DNA of 43,675 nt from Antarctobacter albus (GCF_900101505.1 NZ_FMZI01000024.1:1-43675); one strand, 5' to 3'; positions 25,163 to 33,868 are shown, counted from the first letter of the stretch. Made by a program: numbers and translations. Notes: a model not told the origin generated them from the sequence alone.

Positions 25163-25232
25163 ACGGTTTGACCTGTGACATGGACCGAGGCGGGCAGGGG
25201 GGCTAACCTGCGCTCCGGAAAGAGGAGCGCCC

Positions 25233-25523
25233 ATGTACGCAGTCACCGTCCGTTTCGAGATCAAGCCAGGGGCCGAGACGGCCTTTCTGGATCTGATCCG
25301 CCAGAATGCCCATGCCTCGGTGCGGGACGAACCCGGCTGCCGCCAGTTCGACGTCTGCGTCGACCCGGAGCGTCCGCAAGACGTGTTCCTTTACGAGATT
25401 TACGATGACCGGGCCTCCTTCGAGGCGCATATGACCACCTCTCATTTCATCAGCTTCGATGCCGCAAGCGATCCGCTGGTCCTGTCGAAGTCGGTACAGA
25501 CCTTTGCAGAGGTCTTTCGCTGA
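25233..25523 (+). CDS. ABM-family (antibiotic biosynthesis monooxygenase fold) protein
   Basis: 96 residues forming a single dimeric alpha+beta barrel. Family features are VTVRFEIKPGAETAFLDLI, the central DEPGCRQFDVC, DVFLYEIYDDRASFEAH, and TSHFISF at the end. Members include LsrG/YgiN-like quinol or aldehyde-acting enzymes and many of unknown role. Shine-Dalgarno GAAAGAGGAG at normal spacing. It stands between the reductase gene and iolG-like gene with short gaps, but nothing ties it to either. Function unresolved. Confidence 0.85.
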   Translation: MYAVTVRFEIKPGAETAFLDLIRQNAHASVRDEPGCRQFDVCVDPERPQDVFLYEIYDDRASFEAHMTTSHFISFDAASDPLVLSKSVQTFAEVFR

Positions 25524-25709
25524 CATCTGGCCGGTGACAGGGAATGACATATGGCTGAGAGGTTTTGACCCTCGCCGTCTCAGAGTTGATAGAAAATCAC
25601 GCATCCACGAGGCGGGCCGCTTGACCGACGGGGGGGCAGCGACGGCATATCGGGCCGACCGCACGGGCGCACAGGATTGCGCCGCGGCGGCCCTTTGAGG
25701 GAGAGAGAC

Positions 25710-26702
25710 ATGACACTAGGATTTGCCATTCTGGGCGCGGGCCGCATCGGCCAGGCCCATGCCCGCGCGATCTCGGCCACGCCGGGGGCCGCATTCGTCG
25801 CGCTGGCCGAACCGTTTCAGCAGGCCGCCGACGACATGGCCGCGCGCTATGGTTGCGAGTTGCGGACCATCGACGAGATTGCCACCAGCGACGATGTGCA
25901 GGCGGTCGCCATCTGCACGCCCACCGACACCCATGCCGACCTGATCGAGAAATTCGCCCGCGCGGGCAAGGCGATCTTCTGCGAAAAGCCGGTGGACCTG
26001 TCGGCAGAGCGTGTGAAACAGGCGCTGGCCACCGTCGAGCAAACCGGCGCCAAGCTGATGGTCGGCTTCAACCGCCGCTTCGATCCGGATTTCATGTCGG
26101 TCAAGGCAGCCATCGACAACGGCACCATCGGCGATGTCGAAATGGTGGTCATCACCTCGCGCGATCCCGGCCCGCCGCCGGCCTCCTACATCAAGGTTTC
26201 GGGCGGCATTTTCCGTGACATGACGATCCATGACTTCGACATGGCGCGCTGGTTGTTGGGGGAAGAGCCGGTGACGGTCATGGCGCAGGGTTCGGTCCTG
26301 GTCGATCCCGAGATCGGTGAACTGGGCGATTTCGACAGCGTCAACGTGATCCTGAAAACCGCCAGTGGCAAGCAATGCGTGATCACCAACTCGCGTCGCG
26401 CAACCTACGGTTATGACCAGCGAATCGAGGTGCACGGGTCCGAGGGCATGGCCGCCGCCGCGAACCGGCACGAAAGCACTGTCGAGGTGGCTGGAACCGG
26501 CGGATACGGTCGTCCGCCGCTGCTCAATTTCTTCATGGACCGCTACGCGGCCGCCTATGCCAACGAGATCGCCGCCTTCGTCGCTGCGGTAAACGAGGGC
26601 ACATCCCTTCCCACCACGGGCGAAGATGGGCTGAAAGCCCTGCAACTGGCGGACGCGGCACTGGAATCGGCCCAGTCTGGCAAGGCCGTGAGCCTGGTGT
26701 GA
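25710..26702 (+). CDS. iolG: Gfo/Idh/MocA oxidoreductase, inositol 2-dehydrogenase-like
   Basis: 330 residues from the ATG at 25710 (GAGGGAGAGAG upstream). The NAD loop is GFAILGAGRIGQAHA, the catalytic-face motif is FCEKPVDLS, and GFNRRFDPDF and FRDMTIHDFDMARWLLG carry the Asp/His of IolG-type enzymes. It most likely oxidises myo-inositol or a related sugar alcohol with NAD. No other iol genes are nearby, so the substrate, and thus the symbol, is tentative. A hairpin just after the stop suggests the transcript ends here, before the TRAP operon. Confidence 0.75.
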   Translation: MTLGFAILGAGRIGQAHARAISATPGAAFVALAEPFQQAADDMAARYGCELRTIDEIATSDDVQAVAICTPTDTHADLIEKFARAGKAIFCEKPVDLSAERVKQALATVEQTGAKLMVGFNRRFDPDFMSVKAAIDNGTIGDVEMVVITSRDPGPPPASYIKVSGGIFRDMTIHDFDMARWLLGEEPVTVMAQGSVLVDPEIGELGDFDSVNVILKTASGKQCVITNSRRATYGYDQRIEVHGSEGMAAAANRHESTVEVAGTGGYGRPPLLNFFMDRYAAAYANEIAAFVAAVNEGTSLPTTGEDGLKALQLADAALESAQSGKAVSLV

Positions 26703-27024
26703 TTCTGTCGGCGCGCCCGGAAAACCCGGGCGAGCCCCTCCTTTGCACATCCGCGAAACCGGTCAGATTTCCTCTCCAAATCCCGGCTCTCACGTAGGTG
26801 TGAGCGCTCTCAGCGCGGCAAATTTTGTTTCCTAGTGGATTATTCTGGACAATTCACGTCGAAGCTGTTCCCTTGTAGGGGCGGCATTCAAGGCTGTGGA
26901 CACAAGGCCTTGGACGTCGTAAACCGACCGCACGGGCGGGAAATGCATTGCGATATAATGCACCGCGTGCAAAATTGTGCATAGTCTTGGCGGAAGCCAG
27001 GTACATTCTGAAGGGGAGGTCAGG
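26703..27024. other. 322-base gap before the TRAP operon
   Basis: Holds, in order, a hairpin after iolG (CGCCCGG-AAAAC-CCGGGCG at 26714-26732, no T-run), an imperfect inverted repeat GCTCTCAC-GTAG-GTGTGAGC (26786-26805), an AT-rich patch near 26818-26850, and the TGCA-rich promoter described separately. I see no credible small ORF in it. Confidence 0.5.
26944..26981 (+). promoter_or_regulatory. TRAP-operon promoter with TGCA palindromes (BzdR/BoxR-type operator)
   Basis: Four TGCA tetramers occur in 38 bases. TGCATT-N7-AATGCA (26944-26962) encloses a perfect -10 box TATAAT (26954-26959). TGCAAAATTGTGCA (26968-26981), a TGCA-N6-TGCA near-palindrome, covers the expected start of transcription. 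No good -35 is seen. The position is ideal for repression. The same 14-bp layout precedes the XRE/shikimate-kinase regulator gene at 34238. TGCA repeats are known for BzdR-type operators; assigning this site to that regulator is inference. Confidence 0.65.
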
Positions 27025-28059
27025 ATGAAGACGCGCAGAGCGGCCCTTGGGGCGATTTTCGGAACACTCGTGGCGGCCACGTCGGCGGCACCCTTGGCGG
27101 CGCAGGACGTCACGCTGGTCATGCACCAGTTCCTGCCGGCACAGGCCAACGTGCCCAAGCTGATCCTTGATGTCTGGGCCGACAAGGTCGAGGCGGACTC
27201 GAATGGGCGGATCGAAATCGAACGCTATCCCGCCATGCAGCTGGGCGGCACCCCGCCCGAGCTGATCGACCAGGCCATTGACGGTGTGGCCGACATCGTC
27301 TGGGCGGTGAACGGGTTTACCCCCGGGCGCTTTCCGCACACCGAGGTCTTTGAACTGCCCTTCATGACCTATGACGCCGAGGCGACATCCTACGCCTACT
27401 GGAAGATGTTCGAAGAGCACATGGCCAACACGGATTTTGCGCAGGTCAAGATCCTGGGCACCTGGGTGCACGGCCCCGGTATGCTGCACACCTCCGACCC
27501 GGTGGATGAACCCGCCGACCTGGAAGGGATGAAGATCCGCGGCGGCTCTCGCATGGTCAACCAGCTGTTGGAACTGCTGGGGGCGGAGCCCATCGGCCTG
27601 CCGGTGACAGCCATCCCCGAGGCCCTGTCCAAGGGCGTCATCAACGGCACCACCATCCCCTGGGAGGTGACGGCGGCGCTGAAGGTCTCTGAACTGGTCG
27701 ACAACCACACCGAATTCGATGGCCCGGCGATCTACAACCTGACCTTCGTCCTGGCCATGAACCAGGAGCGCTATGACAGCCTCCCCGAGGACCTGCAAAA
27801 GGTCATCGACGACAATTCGGGGCTGGAATTCTCGGTCTTTGCCGGCGGCACGATGGCCGCGGCTGACGGGCCCGCGCGCCAGATCGCTGTGGACAGGGGC
27901 AACAATATCATCACCATCAGTGCAGAGGACGCCGCCCGCTGGGAGGAGCTTGCGCGCCCGGTCTACGATGCATGGGTCGCCGATGTGGCAGACAAGGGCA
28001 TCGACGGGCAGGCACTGATCGACCAGGCCAAGGCCCTCATGCAGGAATACGCAAAGTAA
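27025..28059 (+). CDS. TRAP transporter substrate-binding protein (DctP family), copy 1
   Basis: 344 residues from the ATG at 27025 (GGGGAGG upstream). The signal peptide MKTRRAALGAIFGTLVAATS ends around AAPLAA and is followed by QDVTLVMHQFLPAQANVP. DctP-family landmarks are MQLGGTPPELIDQAIDG, the substrate-carboxylate Arg in MKIRGGSRMV, and GTTIPWEV. It would bind an organic-acid anion in the periplasm and hand it to the DctQM permease. It is highly similar throughout to the next gene, so the pair is a tandem duplication. First gene of the unit, directly behind the TGCA operator. Confidence 0.92.
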   Translation: MKTRRAALGAIFGTLVAATSAAPLAAQDVTLVMHQFLPAQANVPKLILDVWADKVEADSNGRIEIERYPAMQLGGTPPELIDQAIDGVADIVWAVNGFTPGRFPHTEVFELPFMTYDAEATSYAYWKMFEEHMANTDFAQVKILGTWVHGPGMLHTSDPVDEPADLEGMKIRGGSRMVNQLLELLGAEPIGLPVTAIPEALSKGVINGTTIPWEVTAALKVSELVDNHTEFDGPAIYNLTFVLAMNQERYDSLPEDLQKVIDDNSGLEFSVFAGGTMAAADGPARQIAVDRGNNIITISAEDAARWEELARPVYDAWVADVADKGIDGQALIDQAKALMQEYAK

Positions 28060-28060
28060 A

Positions 28061-28083
28061 CCGCTTCCCAAAAGGGAAAGCGG
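28061..28083 (+). repeat. hairpin between the two dctP-like genes
   Basis: CCGCTTCCC-AAAA-GGGAAAGCGG, with a single bulged A, begins 2 bases after the stop. The GGAGGT downstream and the later GGGAGG leave the ribosome site of the second copy free. It may set the ratio of the two binding proteins. Confidence 0.6.
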
Positions 28084-28105
28084 AGGTCATTCAGGGAGGT
28101 AAGAC

Positions 28106-29161
28106 ATGACCACACGCAGAACCGTTCTTGGCATTGCCGGGGCCGCACTGGCCGCGATGATGACCACCACTTCGGCAATGGCGCAGGAGGTCACGTTGAC
28201 CCTGCACCAGTTCCTGCCGGCGCAGGCCAATGTGCCGAAGCAGGTGCTGGACGTCTGGGCGGACAAGGTCGAGGCGGATTCGAACGGCCGTATCGAGATC
28301 GAGCGCTACCCCTCGATGCAGCTGGGCGGCACCCCGCCGGAACTGATGGACCAGGCTATCGACGGCATCGCCGATATCGTCTGGACCGTCGTCGGCTATA
28401 CGCCCGGCCGTTACCCGACGACCGAAGTCTTTGAACTGCCCTTCATGGTGTCCGATGCCCGCGCGGCCTCTTACGCCTACTGGAAGATGTTCGAAGAGCA
28501 CATGGAAGACGGCGAATTCGCCGATCTCAAGATCCTGGGCACCTGGGTGCACGGCCCCGGCATGTTCCACACCAACGAACCGGTGCGCGTGCCTTCCGAC
28601 CTCGAAGGCATGAAGATCCGCGGCGGGTCGCGCCTGGTGAACGATCTGCTGACCCGCGTCGGCGCCGAGCCGATCGGCATGCCGGTCCCGGCGGTCTCCG
28701 AAGCGCTGTCCAAGGGCGTTCTCGACGGTACCACGATCCCGTGGGAAGTGACCTCGGCCCTCAAGGTGCCGGAGCTGGTCAAGAACCACACCGAGTTCGA
28801 CGGCGCCGCGCTGTACAACCTGACCTTCGTCCTGGCGATGAACAAGGACATGTACGAAAGCCTGCCCGAAGACCTGCAGAAGGTGATCGACGACAACTCG
28901 GGCCTCGCTTTCTCGATCTTTGCGGGTGGCACCCAGGCGGATGCCGATGGCCCGGCACGTCAGATCGCCGTGGACCTTGGCAACAACATCTTCACCGTGA
29001 CCGAGGAAGAAGCCAAGGAATGGGACGCCCTGGTGAACCCGATCTACGAGACCTGGATCGCCGACATGCAGAGCAAGGGCATCGACGGTCAGGCCCTGAT
29101 CGACCAGGCCCGCGCCTTGATGGCGGAATACACGTCCGAGATGGACACCTGGGGCAAGTAA
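28106..29161 (+). CDS. TRAP transporter substrate-binding protein (DctP family), copy 2
   Basis: 351 residues. Signal peptide MTTRRTVLGIAGAALAAMMT, processed after AMA before QEVTLTLHQFLPAQANVP. The body aligns without gaps to the gene at 27025 over nearly its whole length, with conserved MQLGGTPPELMDQ, MKIRGGSRLVNDL and GTTIPWEVTSALKVPEL. Differences cluster in surface segments and around the ligand-pocket regions (for example MVSDARAASYAYW versus MTYDAEATSYAYW). It therefore may bind a related but different acid, or simply raise dosage. It shares the single DctQM permease downstream. Confidence 0.92.
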   Translation: MTTRRTVLGIAGAALAAMMTTTSAMAQEVTLTLHQFLPAQANVPKQVLDVWADKVEADSNGRIEIERYPSMQLGGTPPELMDQAIDGIADIVWTVVGYTPGRYPTTEVFELPFMVSDARAASYAYWKMFEEHMEDGEFADLKILGTWVHGPGMFHTNEPVRVPSDLEGMKIRGGSRLVNDLLTRVGAEPIGMPVPAVSEALSKGVLDGTTIPWEVTSALKVPELVKNHTEFDGAALYNLTFVLAMNKDMYESLPEDLQKVIDDNSGLAFSIFAGGTQADADGPARQIAVDLGNNIFTVTEEEAKEWDALVNPIYETWIADMQSKGIDGQALIDQARALMAEYTSEMDTWGK

Positions 29162-29175
29162 GCCTCTGAAACCCG

Positions 29176-29199
29176 GGGCCGCGGAGAAATCCGCGGCCC
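29176..29199 (+). repeat. 10-bp perfect hairpin before dctQ
   Basis: GGGCCGCGGA-GAAA-TCCGCGGCCC, a very stable stem with a GAAA tetraloop between the binding-protein and permease genes. No T-run. It probably protects the dctP mRNA and lowers permease expression, as in other binding-protein operons. Confidence 0.75.
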
Positions 29200-29227
29200 T
29201 TCATGAAACCAAGGGGGGACGTCAACG

Positions 29228-29836
29228 ATGACCGGTTTGCACCGCATCGTGGTGGGAGTTGCGCGCTTCATGGCGCTCTTGGGCGGGGTCATCCTGACCG
29301 CGCTGATCCTGATCACCTGTATTTCTATCGTCGGGCGCGCAGTGAATTCCGGCCTCCATTCGGACCTCGTTCAGGGCATTGCACCTGGGCTGGCCAACTG
29401 GCTGATCAATGATGTCGGCATCGGGGCAATCCGTGGGTCATACGAGCTGGTCGAGGCCGGTATGGCCTTCTGCATCTTCGCCTTCCTGCCCTTCTGCCAG
29501 GTGACGATGGGGCATGCCTCTGTGGATGTCTTCACCAACATGCTGTCGCGCAACGTGAACCGCGTGCTGGATTTCCTGATTGCGGTCCTCTTCGCCGTCG
29601 CCCTGGTGACGATCGCCGTCCAGCTCTACGAGGGGATGGTCCGCAAGATGCCGAACGGGTTCGGTGCGGCGCAAACCTCTTTGCTGCTCGAATTCCCGAT
29701 CTGGTGGGCCTATGCGGCTAGCCTGTTCGGGGCCGTGCTGGCGGCCATCACCTCCGTCTATGTCGTCATCGTGCGGCTGTATGAACTCTTGTCCGGGCGC
29801 GTGATCGTGCCGAATGCCGTGGGAGCGGATCATTGA
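29228..29836 (+). CDS. TRAP transporter small permease subunit DctQ
   Basis: 202 residues with four predicted membrane helices: near 10-35, then about 75-95 (VEAGMAFCIFAFLPFCQVTMG), 115-140, and 155-185. The third and fourth flank the EGMVRKMPNGFG segment. The central VTMGHASVDVF motif is typical of DctQ proteins. It is larger than the shortest DctQ (about 160) because of the loop after helix 1. It forms the membrane complex with DctM, whose TTG start overlaps the stop here. Confidence 0.88.
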   Translation: MTGLHRIVVGVARFMALLGGVILTALILITCISIVGRAVNSGLHSDLVQGIAPGLANWLINDVGIGAIRGSYELVEAGMAFCIFAFLPFCQVTMGHASVDVFTNMLSRNVNRVLDFLIAVLFAVALVTIAVQLYEGMVRKMPNGFGAAQTSLLLEFPIWWAYAASLFGAVLAAITSVYVVIVRLYELLSGRVIVPNAVGADH

Positions 29837-31149
29837 GCAACCTCGAGATCGGGATCTATTCCTTTCCGGCCCTGCTGCTGTTGATATTCCTGCGCGTGCC
29901 GATCGGGCTGGCCATGTTTGGCACCGGCTTTGCGGGGTTCTGGCTGGTCATGGGCAGCACGCGGCTGCCGCTGGCGCAGCTCAAGGACCTGTCCTATTCG
30001 ACCTTCTCCAGCTACTCGCTGTCGATTGTGCCGATGTTCCTGCTGATGGGCTATTTCGCGACGCTGGGCGGCATGAGCCAGGCGCTGTTCAAGGCCGCGG
30101 AAAGCTGGCTGGGGCACCGTCGCGGCGGTGTGGCGATGGCGGCGATTGGTGCCTGCGCGGGCTTTGGCGCGATCTGCGGGTCTTCGCTGGCCACCGCCGC
30201 CACCATGAGCCGCGTGGCCCTGCCCGAACTGAAACGCTATGGCTACCAGGGCGGTTTCTCGACCGCGACGCTGGCGGCCGGCGGCACACTGGGCATCCTG
30301 ATCCCGCCCTCCGTGGTGCTGGTGATCTATGCCATCCTGACGGAACAGAACATCGCCAAGCTATTCCTGGCGGCCTTCATCCCGGGTGTGCTGGCGGCCA
30401 TCGGCTACATGATCGCCGTGTCGATCTACGTTCGGGTGAACCCGGAATCCGCCGGGGTGCGCGAGCCGGTTCCCTATGCCGACCGCATCCGCGCGATCCT
30501 GGATGTCTGGCCCGTGCTGCTGGTCTTCATCGCCGTGGTGGGCGGCATCTACGGCGGTATCTTCACCCCGACCGAGGGCGCGGCGGTTGGCGCACTGGGC
30601 ACCGGCATCATCGCGCTGTTCAATGGCGGGCTGACCTGGCGGACCCTGCTGGACAGCTTTACCGACACGGCCCGGTCCTCGGCCATGATCTTCTTCATCG
30701 TCTTCGGCGCGGCCTTCTACAACCTGTTCCTGGCGCGCACGCGGGTGCCGCAGGAACTGTCGAACTGGGTTGTCGAACTGGGCATGTCCCCGATTGCGGT
30801 CTTGGCGATCATCCTGGTCATTTACCTGCTGCTGGGCTGTTTCATGGACAGCCTGTCGATGATCCTGCTGACGATCCCGATCTTCTTTCCGGTGATCATG
30901 GCGCTGGACTTCGGCATGAGCCCGGAACACGCGGCGATCTGGTTCGGTATCCTTGTGCTGATCGTGGTCGAGGTCGGGCTAATTACGCCACCTGTCGGGA
31001 TGAACCTCTTTGTCATCAATGCGATGGACCCGGAAACACCGATGGTCGAGACCTACAAGGCGGTGCTCTACTACGTCGTCTCTGACCTGATCCGCGTGGT
31101 CATTCTGGTGGCCTTCCCGGCGATCACCCTCTTCCTGATACCGGGGTAG
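29833..31149 (+). CDS. TRAP transporter large permease subunit DctM
   Basis: 438 residues from a TTG start that overlaps the dctQ stop (TTGA); GGGAGCG lies upstream. It is a multi-helix inner-membrane protein of the DctM family (12 or so helices). Characteristic segments are FLLMGYFATLGGMSQALF, GFGAICGSSLATAATMSRVALPE and GILIPPSVVLVIYAILTEQ, and near the C-terminus LGCFMDSLSMILLTIPIFFP and GLITPPVGMNLFVINA. It carries the sodium-coupled transport path. A hairpin lies just after the stop. Confidence 0.93.
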   Translation: MSNLEIGIYSFPALLLLIFLRVPIGLAMFGTGFAGFWLVMGSTRLPLAQLKDLSYSTFSSYSLSIVPMFLLMGYFATLGGMSQALFKAAESWLGHRRGGVAMAAIGACAGFGAICGSSLATAATMSRVALPELKRYGYQGGFSTATLAAGGTLGILIPPSVVLVIYAILTEQNIAKLFLAAFIPGVLAAIGYMIAVSIYVRVNPESAGVREPVPYADRIRAILDVWPVLLVFIAVVGGIYGGIFTPTEGAAVGALGTGIIALFNGGLTWRTLLDSFTDTARSSAMIFFIVFGAAFYNLFLARTRVPQELSNWVVELGMSPIAVLAIILVIYLLLGCFMDSLSMILLTIPIFFPVIMALDFGMSPEHAAIWFGILVLIVVEVGLITPPVGMNLFVINAMDPETPMVETYKAVLYYVVSDLIRVVILVAFPAITLFLIPG

Positions 31150-31161
31150 GGCTCTGGCCCC

Positions 31162-31186
31162 GGTCGCGGCGCGTGGTGCCGCGACC
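31162..31186 (+). repeat. 9-bp perfect hairpin between dctM and the SDR gene
   Basis: GGTCGCGGC-GCGTGGT-GCCGCGACC, 12 bases after the dctM stop. No T-run, so read-through into the SDR and ligase genes is expected, perhaps reduced. Confidence 0.65.
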
Positions 31187-31240
31187 ATTCCCGGAAACCT
31201 TTCAAGCCCAATGTAACGCGTCTGGCGCGAGGAGTAAGCT

Positions 31241-32002
31241 ATGGACATCACGGATAAAGTTGCGGTCGTTTCGGGCGGTGCAAGCGGGTTGGGCGCGGCC
31301 ACGGCGCGACGTCTTGCCAGCGAAGGCGCGCGGGTCGGCATCCTGGATTTCGACGCCGAGCGCGGCGCAGCGGTCGCCGCCGAGATCGGCGGGCACGCGG
31401 TAAAGACGGACGTCGGAGACGAGGCCTCGGTCGCGGCGGCCATGTCTGAAATCGTGGACAAGCTTGGCGCGCCGCGCGTGGCGGTCAGCTGTGCCGGGAT
31501 CGGCCTTGCGGCCCGCATTGTCGGACGCGAGGGCAAGCTCTCGACCGACCTTTTCGAAAAGACCATCCGGGTCAACCTGATGGGCACCTATTTCGTCATG
31601 TCCTACGCCGCGCGCGAAATGATGGCGCTGGAGCCCGAGGACACCGGCGAACGCGGCGTGATCGTCAACACCGCCTCCATCGCCTACCAGGATGGACAGT
31701 TCGGACAGGCGGCCTATTCGGCCTCCAAGGGGGCCATCGCGGCCATGTGCCTGCCTGCCGCCCGCGAGATGGCGAAACAGGGCGTGCGCGTCATGGCCAT
31801 CGCCCCGGGCCTGTTCAACACCCCCATGATGGAAGGTCTGCCCGAGGATGTGACCGCCGGGATCGTCGCCAACGTGCCGTTCCCGCACCGCCTGGGAGAG
31901 CCTGCGGAATACGCCCAGATGGTCAGCCAGATCGTCGCCAACCCCTATCTCAACGGCACCACGATCCGGCTGGATGCGGCGGTGCGTCTGCCGCAGCGCT
32001 GA
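31241..32002 (+). CDS. short-chain dehydrogenase (HSD10 / 3-hydroxyacyl-CoA dehydrogenase type)
   Basis: 253 residues. NAD loop SGGASGLGAATARRL with Asp in LDFDAERG (NAD preference), NNAG-equivalent SCAGIG, catalytic Ser in VNTASIAYQDGQ and YSASKGAI (Tyr and Lys). PGLFNTPMMEGLPEDV is typical of the HSD17B10-like group that oxidises 3-hydroxyacyl-CoA. Shine-Dalgarno GAGGAG. It lies 11 bases before the CoA-ligase gene and so probably acts on the product of that enzyme after hydration. A hydratase is not present in this window. Confidence 0.87.
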   Translation: MDITDKVAVVSGGASGLGAATARRLASEGARVGILDFDAERGAAVAAEIGGHAVKTDVGDEASVAAAMSEIVDKLGAPRVAVSCAGIGLAARIVGREGKLSTDLFEKTIRVNLMGTYFVMSYAAREMMALEPEDTGERGVIVNTASIAYQDGQFGQAAYSASKGAIAAMCLPAAREMAKQGVRVMAIAPGLFNTPMMEGLPEDVTAGIVANVPFPHRLGEPAEYAQMVSQIVANPYLNGTTIRLDAAVRLPQR

Positions 32003-32012
32003 GGAGGCCGAA

Positions 32013-33809
32013 ATGAGCAAGTATCGCGCCCATTCCGTCACCCGCGAGGACCGGCCGGACGGCACCATCATCCTGCGCTCGGGCTACGAGATGACCGAGC
32101 CCGCGACAAAGACCGGCGACTGGCTGGACCGCTGGACCGGGGAAACGCCCGAGGCGGTCTTTCTGGCCGAACGTGACGGCGAAGGCTGGCGCGAGGTCAC
32201 CTATGCCCAGGCGCGCGACAGCGTGCGCCGCATAGCCTCCAGCCTGCTGGCGCGGGGCATGAACGCCGACACGCCGATCCTGATCATTTCCGGCAACGGC
32301 GTGGACCACGCGCTGCTGACGCTGGCGGCGCAATATGTCGGCGTGCCCACGGTGCCCTTGGCCGAGCAATACGCCCTGATCCCCGGCGCCTGGCCGCAAC
32401 TGGAACACTGCGCGCAACTGGTCAAACCGGCGATGGTCTTTGCCGACGATGGCGCGCGTTTCGCCACCGCGCTGGCGCATGACCTGTTCGACGGCATGGA
32501 ACGCGTCGTGGCCCGGAACCCGCAGGCGGGCGAGACGGAACTGACCGCGCTTCTGGGTGATTGCGATGATGCGGCGGTGGACAAGGCGGCGGCAGAGGTC
32601 GGTCCCGATACCGTGGCCAAGTACCTGATGACCTCCGGTTCGACCTCGCACCCCAAGGCGGTCATCACCACCCAGCGGATGATGTGTGCCAATCAGGCGC
32701 AACTGGCCGATGCGCTGCCTTTCCTGCGCGACCGGGCGCCGCGGATCGTCGACTGGTTGCCCTGGAACCATGTCTTTGGCGGGTCGCACAATTTCAACAT
32801 GATGCTGGCCAATGGCGGCACGCTCTATATCGACGCGGGCAAGCCGATTCCGGCAAAAATCGCCAAGACGATAGAGAACAACCGGATGAAGAACGGCACG
32901 CTGGCCTTCAACGTGCCAGTCGGGTTCTCGATGATCCGCAACGCGATGAAGGCGGACCCGGAGCTGCGCAAGAGCTATTTCGAGGATCTCGACATGCTCT
33001 TTTACGCAGGCGCCTCGTTGCCGCAGGATGTCTGGGACGATCTCGAGGACATGGCGCGCGAGGTGCGTGGCGCGGTGCCGCTGATGAACTCGTCCTGGGG
33101 GCTGACCGAAACCGGTCCTGCCTGCCTGATCCAGCACGAGCCGACGCATATGTCGGGCATCATCGGCGTGCCCATGACCGGGGTCGAGGTAAAGCTGATC
33201 CCGGACGAGGACATGCGCTGCGAGATCCGCGTGCGTGGTCCGAACATCATGCCGGGCTACCTGCACGATTCGGAAAAGACCGCCGAAGCCTTCGACGAAG
33301 AGGGCTTCTTTCGCACCGGGGACGCGGTGAAATTCGTCGATGACAATGACCTGAACAAGGGCATGCGCTTTGATGGGCGGATTTCCGAAGACTTCAAGCT
33401 GTTGACGGGCACCTGGGTGCGCGCGGCGACGCTGCGGCTGGAACTCCTGCAGGAATACGGCAACCTCGTTCAGGACATGGTGATCTGCGGGGCCGACAAG
33501 TCGCAGGTGGGTCTGATGATCTTCCCCTCGGCAGAGGCGCTTGCCCTGGCCGGGGAGGGCGCCGAAAAGGACGGTGCCCTGATGAGCGATGCCCTGCGCG
33601 CCGCCCTGGCCGAGAAACTGGCGCTGCGCGCCGATCACGGATCAGCCGCGCGGGTCAACCGCGTGATGGTGCTGGCGGAACCGCCCTCGCTGGGCGATGG
33701 AGAAATCACCGCCAAGGGCAACCTGAACTACCGCAAGGTGCTGGCGCGCCGGGCATCCCTGCTGGACAGGCTTTACAGCGACGATGATCCGGCCGTGGTC
33801 TGCCTGTAG
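32013..33809 (+). CDS. feruloyl-CoA synthase-like acyl-CoA ligase
   Basis: 598 residues from the ATG at 32013 (GAGGAGG upstream). Adenylate-forming enzyme motifs: A3 loop TSGSTSHPKAV, DWLPWNHVFGGSHNFN, A5 SWGLTETGPA, A7 FFRTGDAV, hinge region FDGRISEDFKLLTGTWV, and the catalytic Lys near the end in GNLNYRKVLARR. The N-terminus RPDGTIILRSGYEM followed by a TFLAER-like VFLAERDGEG block is that of feruloyl-CoA synthases. It activates a carboxylic acid, probably an aromatic or phenylpropanoid acid, to its CoA ester with ATP. It closes the TRAP operon, followed by a strong terminator. Exact substrate unknown. Confidence 0.85.
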   Translation: MSKYRAHSVTREDRPDGTIILRSGYEMTEPATKTGDWLDRWTGETPEAVFLAERDGEGWREVTYAQARDSVRRIASSLLARGMNADTPILIISGNGVDHALLTLAAQYVGVPTVPLAEQYALIPGAWPQLEHCAQLVKPAMVFADDGARFATALAHDLFDGMERVVARNPQAGETELTALLGDCDDAAVDKAAAEVGPDTVAKYLMTSGSTSHPKAVITTQRMMCANQAQLADALPFLRDRAPRIVDWLPWNHVFGGSHNFNMMLANGGTLYIDAGKPIPAKIAKTIENNRMKNGTLAFNVPVGFSMIRNAMKADPELRKSYFEDLDMLFYAGASLPQDVWDDLEDMAREVRGAVPLMNSSWGLTETGPACLIQHEPTHMSGIIGVPMTGVEVKLIPDEDMRCEIRVRGPNIMPGYLHDSEKTAEAFDEEGFFRTGDAVKFVDDNDLNKGMRFDGRISEDFKLLTGTWVRAATLRLELLQEYGNLVQDMVICGADKSQVGLMIFPSAEALALAGEGAEKDGALMSDALRAALAEKLALRADHGSAARVNRVMVLAEPPSLGDGEITAKGNLNYRKVLARRASLLDRLYSDDDPAVVCL

Positions 33810-33832
33810 GAAAACGCCCGTAAGACGGGCCG

Positions 33833-33868
33833 GGGGCCGGGTTTGCAGCGCGAACCCGGCCCCTTTTT
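33833..33868 (+). terminator. Rho-independent terminator of the TRAP/CoA-ligase operon
   Basis: An 11-bp perfect stem, GGGGCCGGGTT pairing with AACCCGGCCCC (33833-33843 and 33853-33863), loop of 9, directly followed by TTTTT. The best intrinsic terminator on this strand in the window, 23 bases after the ligase stop. Confidence 0.92.

Noticed and set aside
26786-26805. Imperfect inverted repeat as a second operator for the TRAP operon
   Set aside because: Has a mismatch, no TGCA, and lies about 150 bases upstream of the -10 box; no similar site elsewhere supports it.
31950-33638. Long minus-strand open frame opposite the CoA-ligase gene
   Set aside because: Antisense shadow; the ligase carries all adenylate-forming motifs.
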